A DNA stretch of 64,000 nt from NCBI RefSeq assembly GCF_004785665.1, contig NZ_SRPJ01000004.1, forward strand, positions 40,791-104,790. Reading direction: 5' to 3'. Of this stretch, positions 63,984 to 64,000 are shown piece after piece (position 1 is the stretch's first letter; every line of letters starts with the position of its first letter). The notes under the pieces were generated by a model. It worked only from the letters and a program-made list of their open reading frames with translations, was not told the DNA's origin and made no database searches. The translations under genes were made by a program, and so were the position numbers. This stretch comes from Staphylococcus pragensis. Lineage in GTDB: Bacteria > Bacillota > Bacilli > Staphylococcales > Staphylococcaceae.

Positions 63984-64000
63984 CAAGTGAATGATTATAC

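Overview
The window is AT-rich, Gram-positive DNA and is clearly Staphylococcus. It carries a complete agr quorum-sensing locus with a divergent RNAIII gene, the pmtRABCD exporter operon, mroQ next to an sdrH-like gene, nos-pheA, a scrK-scrB-scrR sucrose locus and the ilv-leu operon, in an order typical of staphylococci. The agr alleles and the lack of a recognisable delta-hemolysin gene in RNAIII point to a coagulase-negative species, possibly near S. haemolyticus or S. hominis. The sequence alone does not settle the species. No prophage, insertion sequence, transposase, CRISPR array or tRNA gene was seen, so this is mostly conserved chromosomal backbone with small accessory pieces.

Layout. 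1-12 kb (minus strand): the pcrB-pcrA-ligA-camS operon (camS runs off the left edge), yerC, purB, a UPF0316/NETI gene pair and the NAD salvage pair pncB-nadE. 11.5-18 kb: nos-pheA (+), a beta-helix protein (-), a nicotinamidase-like hydrolase, ppaC and aldH (+). 18-23.6 kb: a lactonase-family beta-propeller protein, very small genes, a C45-type acyl hydrolase, a DUF4097/DUF1700 membrane pair and a thioredoxin-like protein. 23.6-29.9 kb: the pmt operon with its operator, a probable type I toxin-antitoxin module, an aminotransferase and more small membrane or amphipathic peptides. 30-40 kb: groESL with CIRCE, mroQ, sdrH, a nitroreductase, a nitrilase-type hydrolase, RNAIII and agrBDCA. 40-47 kb: sucrose utilisation, amt, thiosulfate uptake (tsuAB) and rex. 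47-52.3 kb: an ABC-F gene, a cluster of DnaA-box-like sequences, and the t6A genes tsaE-tsaB-rimI-tsaD. 52.4-63.4 kb: ilvDBNC-leuABCD-ilvA behind a CodY-like box and a leader-peptide attenuator. The right end holds repeats and the 5S rRNA gene of a minus-strand rRNA operon.

How it works together. The 30-40 kb block is a signalling unit: AgrB and MroQ handle AgrD, AgrC/AgrA sense the peptide and drive P2 and P3, and RNAIII is the effector. AgrA also controls PSM production in other staphylococci, and PmtABCD exports PSMs. The most notable points are an RNAIII that keeps a strong Shine-Dalgarno sequence but has no delta-hemolysin frame, two short peptide genes with PSM-like or toxin-like features (19 and 38 residues), a probable Fst/TxpA-like toxin module, and a DnaA-box cluster far from any recognisable origin. 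Start codons were moved from the longest frame wherever a Shine-Dalgarno sequence supports it; this gives GTG for pncB and TTG for aldH and agrB.
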